A program made the translations under genes and the position numbers. 64,000 nucleotides of DNA. It comes from Actinocorallia aurantiaca. Lineage in GTDB: Bacteria; Actinomycetota; Actinomycetes; Streptosporangiales; Streptosporangiaceae. Positions within the stretch are counted from its first letter, which is position 1. Every line of letters begins with the position of its first letter. The stretch spans positions 248,001 to 312,000 of the forward strand of contig NZ_BAAATZ010000003.1 in the NCBI RefSeq assembly GCF_039533685.1, read 5' to 3'. The notes under the pieces are model-generated. The model did no database searches and was not told the DNA's origin. It saw only the letters and a list, made by a program, of their open reading frames with translations. Below are positions 51,454 through 59,874 of this stretch, piece after piece.

Positions 51454-53712
51454 TCAGCGCCTGAACGCGGACTTCACCGTGCCGGGGGAGTAGAAGACCG
51501 TCTCGCCGGTGGCGTCGTCGACGGCGTCGTTGTCGGTGACGATCCAGACGCGGCCGCCGCCGGTGACGCCCAGGCCCTCGACCTTCTCCTGGACCCAGCC
51601 GCCGAAGCCCTTCAGGTCGGGGAGGAGGTCGCGCTCCAGGGTCTTGGCCAGGACGGGCAGGCCTTCGGGGGCGCCCGAGGGCAGGGCCACCGAGTAGACC
51701 TTCTTGTGGGCGGCCGCGGTGCCGGAGGCCTTGTCGCGCTCGACGACCAGGAGGCGGCCGCCGACGCTGGTCAGCTCGGACAGGCCGTTCCAGTTCGCGG
51801 TGGACGCCGAGGGCTCGACCGGGTAGCCGAACCAGGCCCATGCGCCGCTCGCGACGTCGTAGCGGCCGAGGCGGACGGTGTCGGCGGGGTCGCCGGTCAG
51901 CGGGCGCTGGAGGGCCACCCAGACCTGTTCGCCGGTTCCGGTGCCGACGGTGGCGACGCCCTCCAGGCCCTGGCCGCCCATCCGGGAGGCGATGTCCGCG
52001 GGGAGCGGGACCTCCTGCTGGACGGCGCCGGACGCGTCGAGGCGGACGAGCAGGTTGCCCGGGCCCTTGGCGCCTTCGGAGGCCAGCCAGAAGCCACCCT
52101 CCTCGCGGGCCGCGATGCCTTCGGCGTCGTAGGACGCCGGGGCCCCGCCCTTGGTGACGGTCAGCGCCCGGGTGATCTTCGCGGGCTTCCCGCCGGTGTC
52201 GATGGTGAAGATCCTGGTGGGCTTGTAGGCCGAGTCCCACACGGCGTACAGGCCGTCGCGGCTGCCGGGGACGGAGGACAGGCCCGACAGGGCGCCCCAG
52301 CCGATCGGCTTGCCGTTCTCGGAGGCTGAGACCAGGCCGGGCACGGCGGCCGGGGCCTTGGTCTTGTCCAGGCGGAAGAGCTGGACGCCCGCCCGCAGGC
52401 CGACGGAGGCGTCGTCGGTCTCGCTGGAGACGATGAACAGGTTCCGGGACGGCACCGCCAGCAGGCCCTCGGGCCCGGCGTTGGTGGGCAGGAACTGCAC
52501 GAAACTCGGCTTGGACGGCTTGCTCACGTCGTAGACGGCGACGAAGTTCGACCGTTCGGAACCAACAAAAGCCAGGCGGCGGCCCTTGTAGGTGGCGACG
52601 GCGATGCCTTCGGGCTCGGAGCCCTTGTTGCCAGCGCGGTCTTCATTGTGGTGGCCGTGCTCGACCGCCAGGTACTCGAAGGTGTTGCCCGCGTCCCAGA
52701 CGATGTTTCCGCGGTCGTCGAACACGGTCCAGCCGCGGCTGCCGCCCTTCCAGTCGCCTTCGTTGGCGGTGGCCAGGTGGTGGTCGTCGATCCAGGCGAT
52801 CGCGTCGGGCTCCCGGGGGACGTCCACGATGGAGCCGGTCAGCGAGATCGAGTCGTCCTCCTCGGTGTCGATCCCCGTGACGGTGACGTCTCCGGCGGAG
52901 AAGACCCGCTCGACGCGCCCGCTCGCCAGGTCGACGACGGCGATGCCGTTGTTCTCCTGGAGCGTGACGGCGACCTTGCCCCTGCCGTTGATCGTCACGT
53001 ACTCGGGCTCGGGATCCTGCGGGGTGTCGAGCCCGGCCTTGACGAACGAGGGCAGCGCGCTCCCGTCGGCCTGCGTGAAGGGGACCTTCTTCAGCTTCCA
53101 CCGGGCGGGGTCGGACTTCTCCACGTCGAGGATCTGCAGGAAGCCGGCGGGGGCCTGCGGCAGGTCCCCCTCGTCGCCGCCCTGCGGGGTGAGGTCCTCG
53201 TCCCGCTCGTTCTCGATGGCGATCGCCGCGTACTTCCCCGACACCGCGATCGAATCCGGCTGCCCGCCGAGCTCGATGCTCCGCACGGTCCTGCGGTCCT
53301 TGATCCGGATGACCTCGACCCGTCCGGAGGTCTCGGTGTAGCTCGCGCTGGTGTTGATGACGACGAGCGCGTACTGCCCGACGACGGCCACGGACGTCGG
53401 CTCGTGTCCCCCGAAGCTCAGTGTTCCGAGGCTCTTGGGCCTGCTCGGGTCGCGGATGTCCAGGAACCCGACCTTCCCGCCGGGCGCGTCGGTGTAGATC
53501 AGCGTCCGTCCGTCCTCGCCGACCGCGCTGATCTCGGCGACGGTCTCCTCGGCGCCTCCGCCGTTCTGGTGGACGGGGTACGTCGCGACCCGCTCGAAGA
53601 GGCGGGCTTTGTCCGCCTTGTCCTTGGCCCCCGCCGGGGTCGGGCCGGCCATTCCCGCGAACACGACCGCGCCTGCGGCCAGCCCCGCCGTCCAACGCAT
53701 GCGTCGACGCAT
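51454..53712 (-). CDS. Secreted esterase-like/phytase-like beta-propeller protein with choice-of-anchor-type repeats
   Basis: 752-residue exported protein: signal peptide RWTAGLAAGAVVFAGMAGPT ending around AGAKD. The N-terminal half has propeller-type repeats (GQYALVVINTSASYT; GKYAAIAIENERDEDLTP; GRRLAFVGSERSNFVAVYDV) similar to choice-of-anchor I proteins. The C-terminal half resembles the esterase-like-of-phytase domain (SYDAEGIAAREEGGFWLASEG; DLKGFGGWVQEKVEGLGVTG; RVWIVTDNDAVDDATGET). Probably an extracellular phosphoesterase-like or calcium-binding protein; activity unproven. ATG 53712 with AGGAGAA upstream. It is monocistronic with a terminator downstream. Confidence 0.82.
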   Translation of the reverse strand: MRRRMRWTAGLAAGAVVFAGMAGPTPAGAKDKADKARLFERVATYPVHQNGGGAEETVAEISAVGEDGRTLIYTDAPGGKVGFLDIRDPSRPKSLGTLSFGGHEPTSVAVVGQYALVVINTSASYTETSGRVEVIRIKDRRTVRSIELGGQPDSIAVSGKYAAIAIENERDEDLTPQGGDEGDLPQAPAGFLQILDVEKSDPARWKLKKVPFTQADGSALPSFVKAGLDTPQDPEPEYVTINGRGKVAVTLQENNGIAVVDLASGRVERVFSAGDVTVTGIDTEEDDSISLTGSIVDVPREPDAIAWIDDHHLATANEGDWKGGSRGWTVFDDRGNIVWDAGNTFEYLAVEHGHHNEDRAGNKGSEPEGIAVATYKGRRLAFVGSERSNFVAVYDVSKPSKPSFVQFLPTNAGPEGLLAVPSRNLFIVSSETDDASVGLRAGVQLFRLDKTKAPAAVPGLVSASENGKPIGWGALSGLSSVPGSRDGLYAVWDSAYKPTRIFTIDTGGKPAKITRALTVTKGGAPASYDAEGIAAREEGGFWLASEGAKGPGNLLVRLDASGAVQQEVPLPADIASRMGGQGLEGVATVGTGTGEQVWVALQRPLTGDPADTVRLGRYDVASGAWAWFGYPVEPSASTANWNGLSELTSVGGRLLVVERDKASGTAAAHKKVYSVALPSGAPEGLPVLAKTLERDLLPDLKGFGGWVQEKVEGLGVTGGGRVWIVTDNDAVDDATGETVFYSPGTVKSAFRR

Positions 53713-53989
53713 CGTTTCTCCTGTTTCGTTCCAAAAACCCGCGATGACCCTCGCATCGCGACGAAACCGGCAGGTGAACGGCGGGAGGCCTCCGCCTGAA
53801 GACCCGGACGGCTACGGGGAGGAGGCGGGATGGAACGGCGAAGGGGCCCGCGGCGAGGAGCGCTCGGGCGGGAGGGCCGACCGGTCATGGCGGGGAGGCG
53901 CGACCGGCCGGGCTCGTCCGCGGCCGAGGGCCGTCCGGACGGGAAAGGGCGGGCTGGAGGGCCCGGAGGAGGCGAAGTAGGGTCGGGGG

Positions 53990-54184
53990 ATGCGGATCTG
54001 TTGCGAGGGCATGCGGGCTCAGTTGGAGAAGCGCTGCTCTCGGCATGACGATCCGTACCGGTGTCCGGATCGTCTGGTGGTCCACTCGGCGGAGTTCGGG
54101 GTCTGGGGGCTGATCGTCCATGACGGGGGCAGGTCGGCGGTTCCGATCGCCTTCTGCCCTTGGTGCGGGGCGAAGCTGGCGTAG
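53990..54184 (+). CDS. Small cysteine-rich DUF6980-like protein
   Basis: 64 residues beginning MRICCEGMRAQLEKRCSRHD, with paired cysteines at the N-terminus, one in YRCPDRLVV, and a C-terminal FCPWCGAKL zinc-ribbon-like CxxC. The middle (FGVWGLIVHDGGRSAVPIAF) matches the pattern I associate with DUF6980 small proteins. Likely binds zinc; role unknown. ATG 53990 is directly preceded by GGGGG. It is convergent with the small basic ORF at 54208-54312. Confidence 0.75.
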   Translation: MRICCEGMRAQLEKRCSRHDDPYRCPDRLVVHSAEFGVWGLIVHDGGRSAVPIAFCPWCGAKLA

Positions 54185-54207
54185 CGGGCTCTCGGAGAGG
54201 CGCCCGG

Positions 54208-54312
54208 TCAGTAGGGGAGGATCCGGCCTGACGGGGTGCGGAGGTCCAGCGACTGGGGCTTGCGCGGGACTCTTGGAAGCTTGACGATCTGCTGCTGTGC
54301 CATTTCGACCAT
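54208..54312 (-). CDS. Candidate small basic protein (31-34 aa)
   Basis: Short open frame with two in-frame ATGs, 54312 and 54303, and GAGAGGGGAG at 54313-54322. From ATG 54303 (96 bases, 31 residues) spacing to the Shine-Dalgarno is right; the first ATG would be too close. The peptide begins MAQQQIVKLPRVPRKPQ and ends RTPSGRILPY, so it is basic and proline-rich. Base composition by codon position from ATG 54303 is about 67%, 47% and 83% GC, the signature of a real coding frame here. No family recognised. It is convergent with the Cys-rich gene, 23 bases from its stop. Confidence 0.5.
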   Translation of the reverse strand: MVEMAQQQIVKLPRVPRKPQSLDLRTPSGRILPY

Positions 54313-54634
54313 CTCCCCTCTCGCGGCGGCGTCGAACCGCCCGGGTTTTTCACCTGAGGCGGAAGAACCGCCAGGTTTTGGTGAGCTTATGCGACGTCGG
54401 GTTGTTGTTCATCCGATTTTCCGGTGTGGGTATCACTCGGAGCGATCGTATGGTGTCTCGGGGTCAGGTCGCATCGACTTGGGAAACGACACGCTTTCGG
54501 GGCTCAGTGGCCGGTATGGGGGATCGGCGATGACCCTCCCGGGCTTCCTGAGGGGATACCCAGGCCAGGCAGGAAAAAACGTTCCAAATCCATAGCGTCC
54601 CCGGAGCGCCCTCGGACCCCGGGGACGGGCGGGC
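54313..54634. other. Intergenic stretch of lower GC content
   Basis: No convincing gene. It contains the Shine-Dalgarno (and presumably promoter) of the small basic ORF read leftward and, at its right end, the ABC permease terminator. GC content is visibly lower than in the surroundings, with several T-runs (54345-54350, 54373-54378) and an A-run (54573-54579). Confidence 0.5.
54596..54627 (-). terminator. Hairpin after the ABC permease gene
   Basis: CGTCCCCGG (54596-54604) pairs with CCGGGGACG (54619-54627) over a 14-base loop, 7 bases past the stop at 54635. A run of T follows on the minus strand about 17 bases later. Confidence 0.5.
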
Positions 54635-55453
54635 TCAGGAGGTGACGTCCTTGCCGCGGAAGTGCCGGAAGGCCAGCGCGAAGAGCACCACCGCGTAGGT
54701 GACGGACAGCGACGCGCCCTGGATCATGCCGTTCCAGGAGATGTCCGGCTGGAGGGCGTCCAGCCAGGCGTAGGTGAAGCGGGTGGGCAGCAGGTCCCGC
54801 CAGTCGCCCAGCGCGGTCACCGCGTCCAGGATGTTGCTGATGATCACCAGCCCGACGGCGCCGCCGACCGCGCCCAGCGGCGAGTCGGTCACGACCGACA
54901 GCAGGAACGCCAGCGCCGCCACCACCAGCTGGGAGACGAGGGAGTAGCCGACGATGATCGCCATCCGCCCGAAGGCGCTCTCGGCCGGGTAGGTGCCGCC
55001 GGTGGGCAGCGTGATGTCGGACCACCCGAACACCAGCGTCCCGGCCAGCAGCGCCATCAGCGGCAGCGCCAGGACGGCGGCCGTGGCGTAGCCGAGCGCG
55101 ACGGCCAGCTTCTGGCGCAGCAGCCTGGCCCTGGGCACGGGCGCGGCCAGCAGGTACCGCAGCGACGACCAGCCCGCCTCGCTGGCCACGGTGTCGCCGC
55201 AGAACAGCGCCACGGTGACCACCAGCAGGAACCCGGTGGAGACGAACAGGGTGAACAGCGCGAAGTTCAGCCCGCTGGTGGTGGCCACGTCGGCCAGGCT
55301 CATCCGCCCGTCCTCGTCCGGCCCGCCCCCGCCGAGCTGGAAGGCGATCACCAGGATCCACGGCAGGAGCAGCAGGAACCCGAAGGCGACCATGGTCCGC
55401 CGCCGCCGGAACTGGCGGACGGCCTCGACCTTCAGCGGCAGCGGCCCGCTCAT
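54635..55453 (-). CDS. ABC transporter permease
   Basis: 272 residues with six hydrophobic helices, of the ABC-2 (export-type) permease class: RRRTMVAFGFLLLLPWILVI, ALFTLFVSTGFLLVVTVAL, and the region RYLLAAPVPRARLLRQKLAV preceding the central helices, typical of ABC-2 proteins. It overlaps the upstream ATPase-fusion gene by 4 bases (ATGA, 55450-55453) and must be its membrane partner. Substrate unknown. Confidence 0.9.
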   Translation of the reverse strand: MSGPLPLKVEAVRQFRRRRTMVAFGFLLLLPWILVIAFQLGGGGPDEDGRMSLADVATTSGLNFALFTLFVSTGFLLVVTVALFCGDTVASEAGWSSLRYLLAAPVPRARLLRQKLAVALGYATAAVLALPLMALLAGTLVFGWSDITLPTGGTYPAESAFGRMAIIVGYSLVSQLVVAALAFLLSVVTDSPLGAVGGAVGLVIISNILDAVTALGDWRDLLPTRFTYAWLDALQPDISWNGMIQGASLSVTYAVVLFALAFRHFRGKDVTS

Positions 55454-57837
55454 GCCCTACTCCCGATGATCTCCAAGAAGACGTCCTCCAGGCCGCGCCC
55501 GCCGACGATCTCGGCGACGGGGCCGTCGGCGACCTTGCGGCCCCGCGCCATCACGACGACGCGGTCGCAGGTCTGCTCGACCTCGCTGAGCAGGTGGCTG
55601 GAGACGATGACCGTGCGTCCCGCCTCGGCGTACCGGACGAGGACCTCGCGCATCTGCCGGATCTGCGGCGGGTCGAGCCCGTTGGTGGGCTCGTCGAGGA
55701 CCAGCAGGTCGGGCAGGCCGAGCATGGCCTGGGCGATGGCCAGGCGCTGGCGCATGCCCTGGGAGTAGGTGCGGACGGGCCGGGCCAGCGCCTCGTCGGT
55801 GAGCGCGGCGACCTCCAGGGCCTCCTCCATGCGGGAGTCCCCGGCGGGGCGTCCGGTGGCCCGCCAGTACAGCTCCAGGTTGTCCCGCCCGGACAGGTGC
55901 GGCAGGAAGCCGGGACCCTCGACGAACGAGCCGAGCCGGGCCAGGACGGGCGCGCCGGGGCCGACCCGGTGCCCGAAGATCCGGATCTCGCCGCCGTCCG
56001 GGTGGATCAGCCCCATGAGCATGCGCAGGGTCGTGGTCTTGCCCGCCCCGTTGGGTCCGAGCAGGCCGAGGACCTGCCCCTTCTCGACCCGGAACGACAC
56101 GTCGTCCACGGCCTTGTACCCGTTGCGGTAGGTCTTGGTGAGCCCTTCGATCCGCAGCGGGACCTCGGCGGACGCCTCGTCGAAGTCGTCCTGGCGGCGG
56201 CGCCTCCGCGGGACCAGCAGCCCCGCGGCCACGGCCAGCGCGACGGCCGGCGCGATCCACACCCACACGGGCGGGCGCGGCGCCGGGGCCGACAGCGAGG
56301 GCGCGGAGGGCACGGACAGCCCTGAGACCGCCGAGATCTCGTAGGTGAGGGGCTCGGCCGGGCTGGAGAACCCGTAGTCGGTGGTGGAGAGCACGACCCG
56401 GAGCCGGTGCCCCCGGCTGAACTCGTAGTCCAGCGCGGGCAGGACCACGTCCCCCTCGCCGTCGATCTTGACGGGGGCGGCGAGCCGCCGGGCGAGGGCG
56501 GCCCTGCCGTCGGGGGAGACGTCGTAGAGCTTGGCGAAGAGCGTCGCCTCGCGGTCGGTCTTCACGCGCAGGGCGGGGGAGCCGGTCACCCGCAGGGCCG
56601 TGTCGAGGGGCTCGGTGGTGAAGGAGGCGTTCTGCCCGGACATGTCAAGACTGAAGGCCCCGCCCAGGGAGCCCAGAGAGCTCAAGGCGCCCAGACCGGG
56701 CAGCGCTGAGATGGAGGCCGGAACCCCGCCCGCCGGGTTCTGGACGGCCTGCTGGCCGCCTTCCAGGGGCAGTTCCCGCGTGGCGTTCTCCAGTCCCGGG
56801 TAGGCGTCGGCGGTGGCCGCCACGACCGACTGCCTGCCGTTGCGGGAGTCGACCCCGCCGGCCCGGGTGACGGTGAACGCCGGCGGCAGCGTGATGCCCT
56901 TCTCGTTATTGAGGTAGTGGTCGAACCAGTCGGAGGTCAGCCCGGCGAGCCGCTCCGTCTCCTGCTCGCCGCCGTCGTGCCCGCCCTGGTACCAGACGAC
57001 GGAGACGGGCCCCTTGGCCGCACGGGCGTTGTGGTCGGCCTGGTCGAGGGGGAACAGCGAGTCGCTCTGCCCCTGGATGAGCAGCATGGGCGCCCGGACG
57101 GGCGGCGCGATGGCGGGCGAGGACTCGCGGAGCAGGTCCCGCGCCTCGTCTGTGGGCCGCCCGGTCCTCGCGACCTCCTGGTACATCTCGCAGACGGCGG
57201 GCAGGAACCGTCCGCAGGCCGTGGACCCGTCGGACTCGCCGGTGAAGAACAGCCCGGCCCACAGCTTCTTGAACACCCCCTGGGGCATCAGCGACTGCGA
57301 CAGGTCATGCCAGGTGATGGACGGGACGATCGCGTCCACCCGCCCGTCGTAGGCGGCCGTCAGCAGCGAGATCGCCCCGCCGTAGGAGGGCCCGGCCATG
57401 CCGACGCGGGGGTCGCCCGTCCCGTCCAGCCGCACCTCCGGGCGCTCGGCCAGCCAGTCGATCAGCTGCCGGGTGTCCTTGACCTCGTAGTCCGGCGAGT
57501 TCAGCGCGATCTCGCCTTCGGACCGCCCGAAGCCCCGCGCGGACCACGTCAGCACCGCGTAACCCTGCCGGGCCAGCTTCACGGCCGCCCCGGCCTGGGA
57601 TTCCTTGCTGCCGCCGAACCCGTGCGCCAGCATCACGGCAGGGGCCTTCTCGACGCCGACGGGTTTGTAGAAGGTGGCGTCCAGCGCCACCTTCTGATCG
57701 TCCTTCGGTCCGTCGACGACCTCTACCCGCACCGCTTCACGCCGGACGGGGGGCTCGTCGTCCGAGAGAAGGACGAAGCCCCCACCCGCCGCGAGCACAC
57801 CGACCGCGGCCGCGCCCGCGACCCATCGCCCCCTCAT
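55450..57837 (-). CDS. Extracellular X-Pro-peptidase-like alpha/beta hydrolase fused to an ABC transporter ATPase
   Basis: 795-residue fusion. An N-terminal signal-anchor (GRWVAGAAAVGVLAAGGGFV) leads to an S15/CocE-like hydrolase with Ser151 in MAGPSYGGAIS, Asp259 in GQSDSLFPLDQ and His287 in GGHDGGEQE. A PepX_C-like beta-sandwich (about 410-505) and a transmembrane helix near 525-543, capped by RRRRR, follow. A cytoplasmic ABC ATPase comes last: Walker A GPNGAGKTTT (Lys600), signature YSQGMRQRLA, Walker B LLVLDEPTNGLDP. It is paired with the ABC-2 permease. ATG 57837 is used; ATG 57864 is possible. The hydrolase lies outside and the ATPase inside, joined by one helix. Confidence 0.9.
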   Translation of the reverse strand: MRGRWVAGAAAVGVLAAGGGFVLLSDDEPPVRREAVRVEVVDGPKDDQKVALDATFYKPVGVEKAPAVMLAHGFGGSKESQAGAAVKLARQGYAVLTWSARGFGRSEGEIALNSPDYEVKDTRQLIDWLAERPEVRLDGTGDPRVGMAGPSYGGAISLLTAAYDGRVDAIVPSITWHDLSQSLMPQGVFKKLWAGLFFTGESDGSTACGRFLPAVCEMYQEVARTGRPTDEARDLLRESSPAIAPPVRAPMLLIQGQSDSLFPLDQADHNARAAKGPVSVVWYQGGHDGGEQETERLAGLTSDWFDHYLNNEKGITLPPAFTVTRAGGVDSRNGRQSVVAATADAYPGLENATRELPLEGGQQAVQNPAGGVPASISALPGLGALSSLGSLGGAFSLDMSGQNASFTTEPLDTALRVTGSPALRVKTDREATLFAKLYDVSPDGRAALARRLAAPVKIDGEGDVVLPALDYEFSRGHRLRVVLSTTDYGFSSPAEPLTYEISAVSGLSVPSAPSLSAPAPRPPVWVWIAPAVALAVAAGLLVPRRRRRQDDFDEASAEVPLRIEGLTKTYRNGYKAVDDVSFRVEKGQVLGLLGPNGAGKTTTLRMLMGLIHPDGGEIRIFGHRVGPGAPVLARLGSFVEGPGFLPHLSGRDNLELYWRATGRPAGDSRMEEALEVAALTDEALARPVRTYSQGMRQRLAIAQAMLGLPDLLVLDEPTNGLDPPQIRQMREVLVRYAEAGRTVIVSSHLLSEVEQTCDRVVVMARGRKVADGPVAEIVGGRGLEDVFLEIIGSRA

Positions 57838-57891
57838 TGCGCAGATGGTACGCGAGCACCCCATAAGCCGGAGATCAAGAACTTCGAGAGA

Positions 57892-58191
57892 TCACTTCGC
57901 GTGACGTCCCGGATAGGAGCGCAACCGGACGCCGCGCCCCGCCCTGAGCCCCGCGAGCCCCAGAACGAACGGCGTCAGCAGGGCGAGCGTCCGGACGCCC
58001 GAGCGCGGAAGCCCGGTGCGCCGGGAGATCCGCAGGGAGAGCGGGCCCAGCGCGCCGAAGAGCAGCACGGCGACCAGCAGCCCGCCGCCCGCCAGCGCGG
58101 CCGTGATGCGCAGCACCGGAGCGTCGTCCCGCGCCTCGTTGCCCACCTCGTTGAACAGGCCCAGGTCGTTTTCGTCAGTGATGTGATCCAT
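57892..58191 (-). CDS. Small membrane protein of unknown function
   Basis: 99 residues starting MDHITDENDLGLFNEVGNEA, with two hydrophobic helices (LRITAALAGGGLLVAVLLFG and TLALLTPFVLGLAGLRAG) and a basic C-terminus. No family recognised. ATG 58191 has no clear Shine-Dalgarno. It sits 54 bases before the hydrolase/ABC fusion and is read in the same direction, so co-transcription with the SecD-like gene and the ABC genes is possible. Confidence 0.55.
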   Translation of the reverse strand: MDHITDENDLGLFNEVGNEARDDAPVLRITAALAGGGLLVAVLLFGALGPLSLRISRRTGLPRSGVRTLALLTPFVLGLAGLRAGRGVRLRSYPGRHAK

Positions 58192-58237
58192 GTTCGACAG
58201 ATGCCAGGTTCGTGCTCCCGGCAAGCCCAAGCCCGGG

Positions 58238-58759
58238 TCAGGTTCCGGTGGCGTCGCCCGGAGCGCCGGTGATCTCCCGGACCAGCCGCTCGGCGTCCGC
58301 CCGGGAGAACCGGCCGGTGAGCAGCACCTCGCCCCCGGTGATCGGCGCGTCGACCCAGGGCGCGGTGACGACCCGGCCGCCCACCACCACGATGATCTGC
58401 TTGCCCTGCTGGGCCCGGGTGAGGTCGGCGAACGCCTCGCGGTCCGCGCCGACCAGCCGGATGGACACCCCGTGGCTGTCGTCCCGCAGCGGCCGGAGCA
58501 CGACCGCGCCGACCCTGCGGATGACGATGCCCTCGGTGACCTCGTAGCAGGACGGCTCGGGCCCGGTGACGCCCTGGGTGCCGGCCGGGCACGCGCCGGA
58601 CGTCTGCCGGACGACCGGGTAGAGCAGCAGGGGGGACCCCAGCTTCGTCTGGCTCTGGCGGGCGGTCGCGATCAGGACCCCCGTCATCGCCACCGCGGCG
58701 GAGCACAGTCCGATGATGATGATCGCGGCGAGCAGAGTGGTCTTCGGCGGTCTGCGCAC
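58238..58759 (-). CDS. Membrane-anchored SecD P1-head-like protein
   Basis: 173 residues: one N-terminal helix (LLAAIIIIGLCSAAVAMTGV) and an extracellular domain. The latter half, LTRAQQGKQIIVVVGGRVVT followed by APWVDAPITGGEVLLTGRF and ADAERLVREI, matches the pattern of the SecD P1 head subdomain (strand, 'GRVVSAP', 'ITGG', final helix). The channel helices of SecD are absent. Two cysteines (GACPAG, PSCYEV) could form a disulfide. Role unknown; it could be a truncated paralogue or an independent secretion or stress factor. Confidence 0.72.
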   Translation of the reverse strand: MRRPPKTTLLAAIIIIGLCSAAVAMTGVLIATARQSQTKLGSPLLLYPVVRQTSGACPAGTQGVTGPEPSCYEVTEGIVIRRVGAVVLRPLRDDSHGVSIRLVGADREAFADLTRAQQGKQIIVVVGGRVVTAPWVDAPITGGEVLLTGRFSRADAERLVREITGAPGDATGT

Positions 58760-58796
58760 GGCGCCAAGTCTGGCAGAAAAAGATCCTCAGAAACGT

Positions 58797-58830
58797 GCAG
58801 GACCCGGACGGCGGGCCGTCCGGGTCCTGC
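58797..58830 (-). terminator. Strong terminator after korAB
   Basis: Perfect 15-base arms, GCAGGACCCGGACGG (58797-58811) and its complement (58816-58830), loop CGGG. On the minus strand it is followed by ACGTTTCTGAGGATCTTTTT, a T-rich tail. It lies 16 bases after the korB stop. Confidence 0.9.
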
Positions 58831-58845
58831 GTGCCGACGTGGAGA

Positions 58846-59874
58846 TCAGCTGATCTGCCAGGTGTCGCCGCTCCGCAGCAGGGCGGCGAGGTCGCCGCGG
58901 CCCTGACGGTCCTTGGCCTCCTCCACCTGCTCGTTGAGCAGCGAGTCGTAGGACGGGCGCGGCGCCGAGCGGAACACGCCGATCGGGACGTGCGTGAAGG
59001 CCGGCTGGTCCAGCCGGGACAGCGCGAACGCCAGCGACGGGTCCGGGTTCTGGGCGTCGTGCACGACCACGCCCGGGTCCGAGGGGCTGCCGACCCTGAA
59101 GCCGAAGCCGTCCTGGATCAGGGCCTTGTCGCGGTCCTTGCCGAAGACGATCGGCTGGCCGTGCTCCAGCCGGATGGTGACGTCGTCCCGCTGGTCGGCG
59201 TCCTTCATCGGCTCGAAGGCGCCGTCGTTGAAGATGTTGCAGTTCTGGTAGATCTCCACCAGGGCCGCGCCCTTGTGCTCGGCCGCCTGCCGCAGCACCG
59301 ACTGCAGGTGCTGGCGGTCGGAGTCGAGCGTGCGGGCCACGAACGCGCCCTCCGCGCCGACCGCCAGGGAGATCGGGTTGAAGGGGTGGTCCAGCGAGCC
59401 CATCGGCGAGGACTTGGTGACCTTGCCGAGCTCCGAGGTCGGCGAGTACTGGCCCTTGGTCAGACCGTAGATCCGGTTGTTGAACAGCAGGATCTTGATG
59501 TTGACGTTGCGGCGCAGCGCGTGGATCAGGTGGTTGCCGCCGATGGACAGCGAGTCGCCGTCACCGGTGACCACCCACACCGACAGGTCCTGCCGGGCCG
59601 AGGCCAGGCCGGTCGCGATCGCCGGGGCGCGCCCGTGGATCGAGTGGAACCCGTAGGTGTTCATGTAGTACGGGAACCGGGAGGAGCAGCCGATGCCCGA
59701 GATGAACACGGTGTTCTCGCGCTTGATGCCCAGCTCGGGCATGAAGCTCTGGACCGCGGCGAGGATGGCGTAGTCACCGCAGCCGGGGCACCAGCGAACC
59801 TCCTGGTCGGTCTTGAAGTCCTTGGCCTTGAGCGGGATCTCGCTCTTGGGCACCAGGGCCAGCGCTTCACTCAC
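58846..59874 (-). CDS. korB: 2-oxoacid:ferredoxin oxidoreductase beta subunit (2-oxoglutarate type)
   Basis: Thiamine-diphosphate-binding subunit that, with KorA, converts 2-oxoglutarate and CoA to succinyl-CoA plus reduced ferredoxin, the oxidative TCA step in many actinobacteria. The TPP motif is TGDGDSLSIGGNHLIHALRR; iron-sulfur ligands include VRWCPGCGDY (Cys29, Cys32) and ISGIGCSSRFPYY. 342 residues. Its ATG lies 8 bases inside the korA 3' end. Downstream is a strong terminator (58797-58830). Confidence 0.95.
   Translation of the reverse strand: MSEALALVPKSEIPLKAKDFKTDQEVRWCPGCGDYAILAAVQSFMPELGIKRENTVFISGIGCSSRFPYYMNTYGFHSIHGRAPAIATGLASARQDLSVWVVTGDGDSLSIGGNHLIHALRRNVNIKILLFNNRIYGLTKGQYSPTSELGKVTKSSPMGSLDHPFNPISLAVGAEGAFVARTLDSDRQHLQSVLRQAAEHKGAALVEIYQNCNIFNDGAFEPMKDADQRDDVTIRLEHGQPIVFGKDRDKALIQDGFGFRVGSPSDPGVVVHDAQNPDPSLAFALSRLDQPAFTHVPIGVFRSAPRPSYDSLLNEQVEEAKDRQGRGDLAALLRSGDTWQIS

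Noticed and set aside
53713..53989. Short open frames in the 277-bp gap before the Cys-rich gene
   Set aside because: All are Gly/Arg-rich products of composition without ribosome sites; region most likely holds divergent promoters.
54350..54412. 20-residue basic peptide frame starting MNNNPTSHK on the minus strand upstream of the small proline-rich ORF
   Set aside because: No convincing Shine-Dalgarno and too short to judge codon bias; an upstream leader ORF is possible but not supportable.
54504..54595. Possible small peptide after the ABC permease beginning MDLERFFLPG on the minus strand
   Set aside because: Only a weak ribosome site, few GC-ending codons, and the region overlaps the terminator-like hairpin and a T-run; better explained as trailer sequence.
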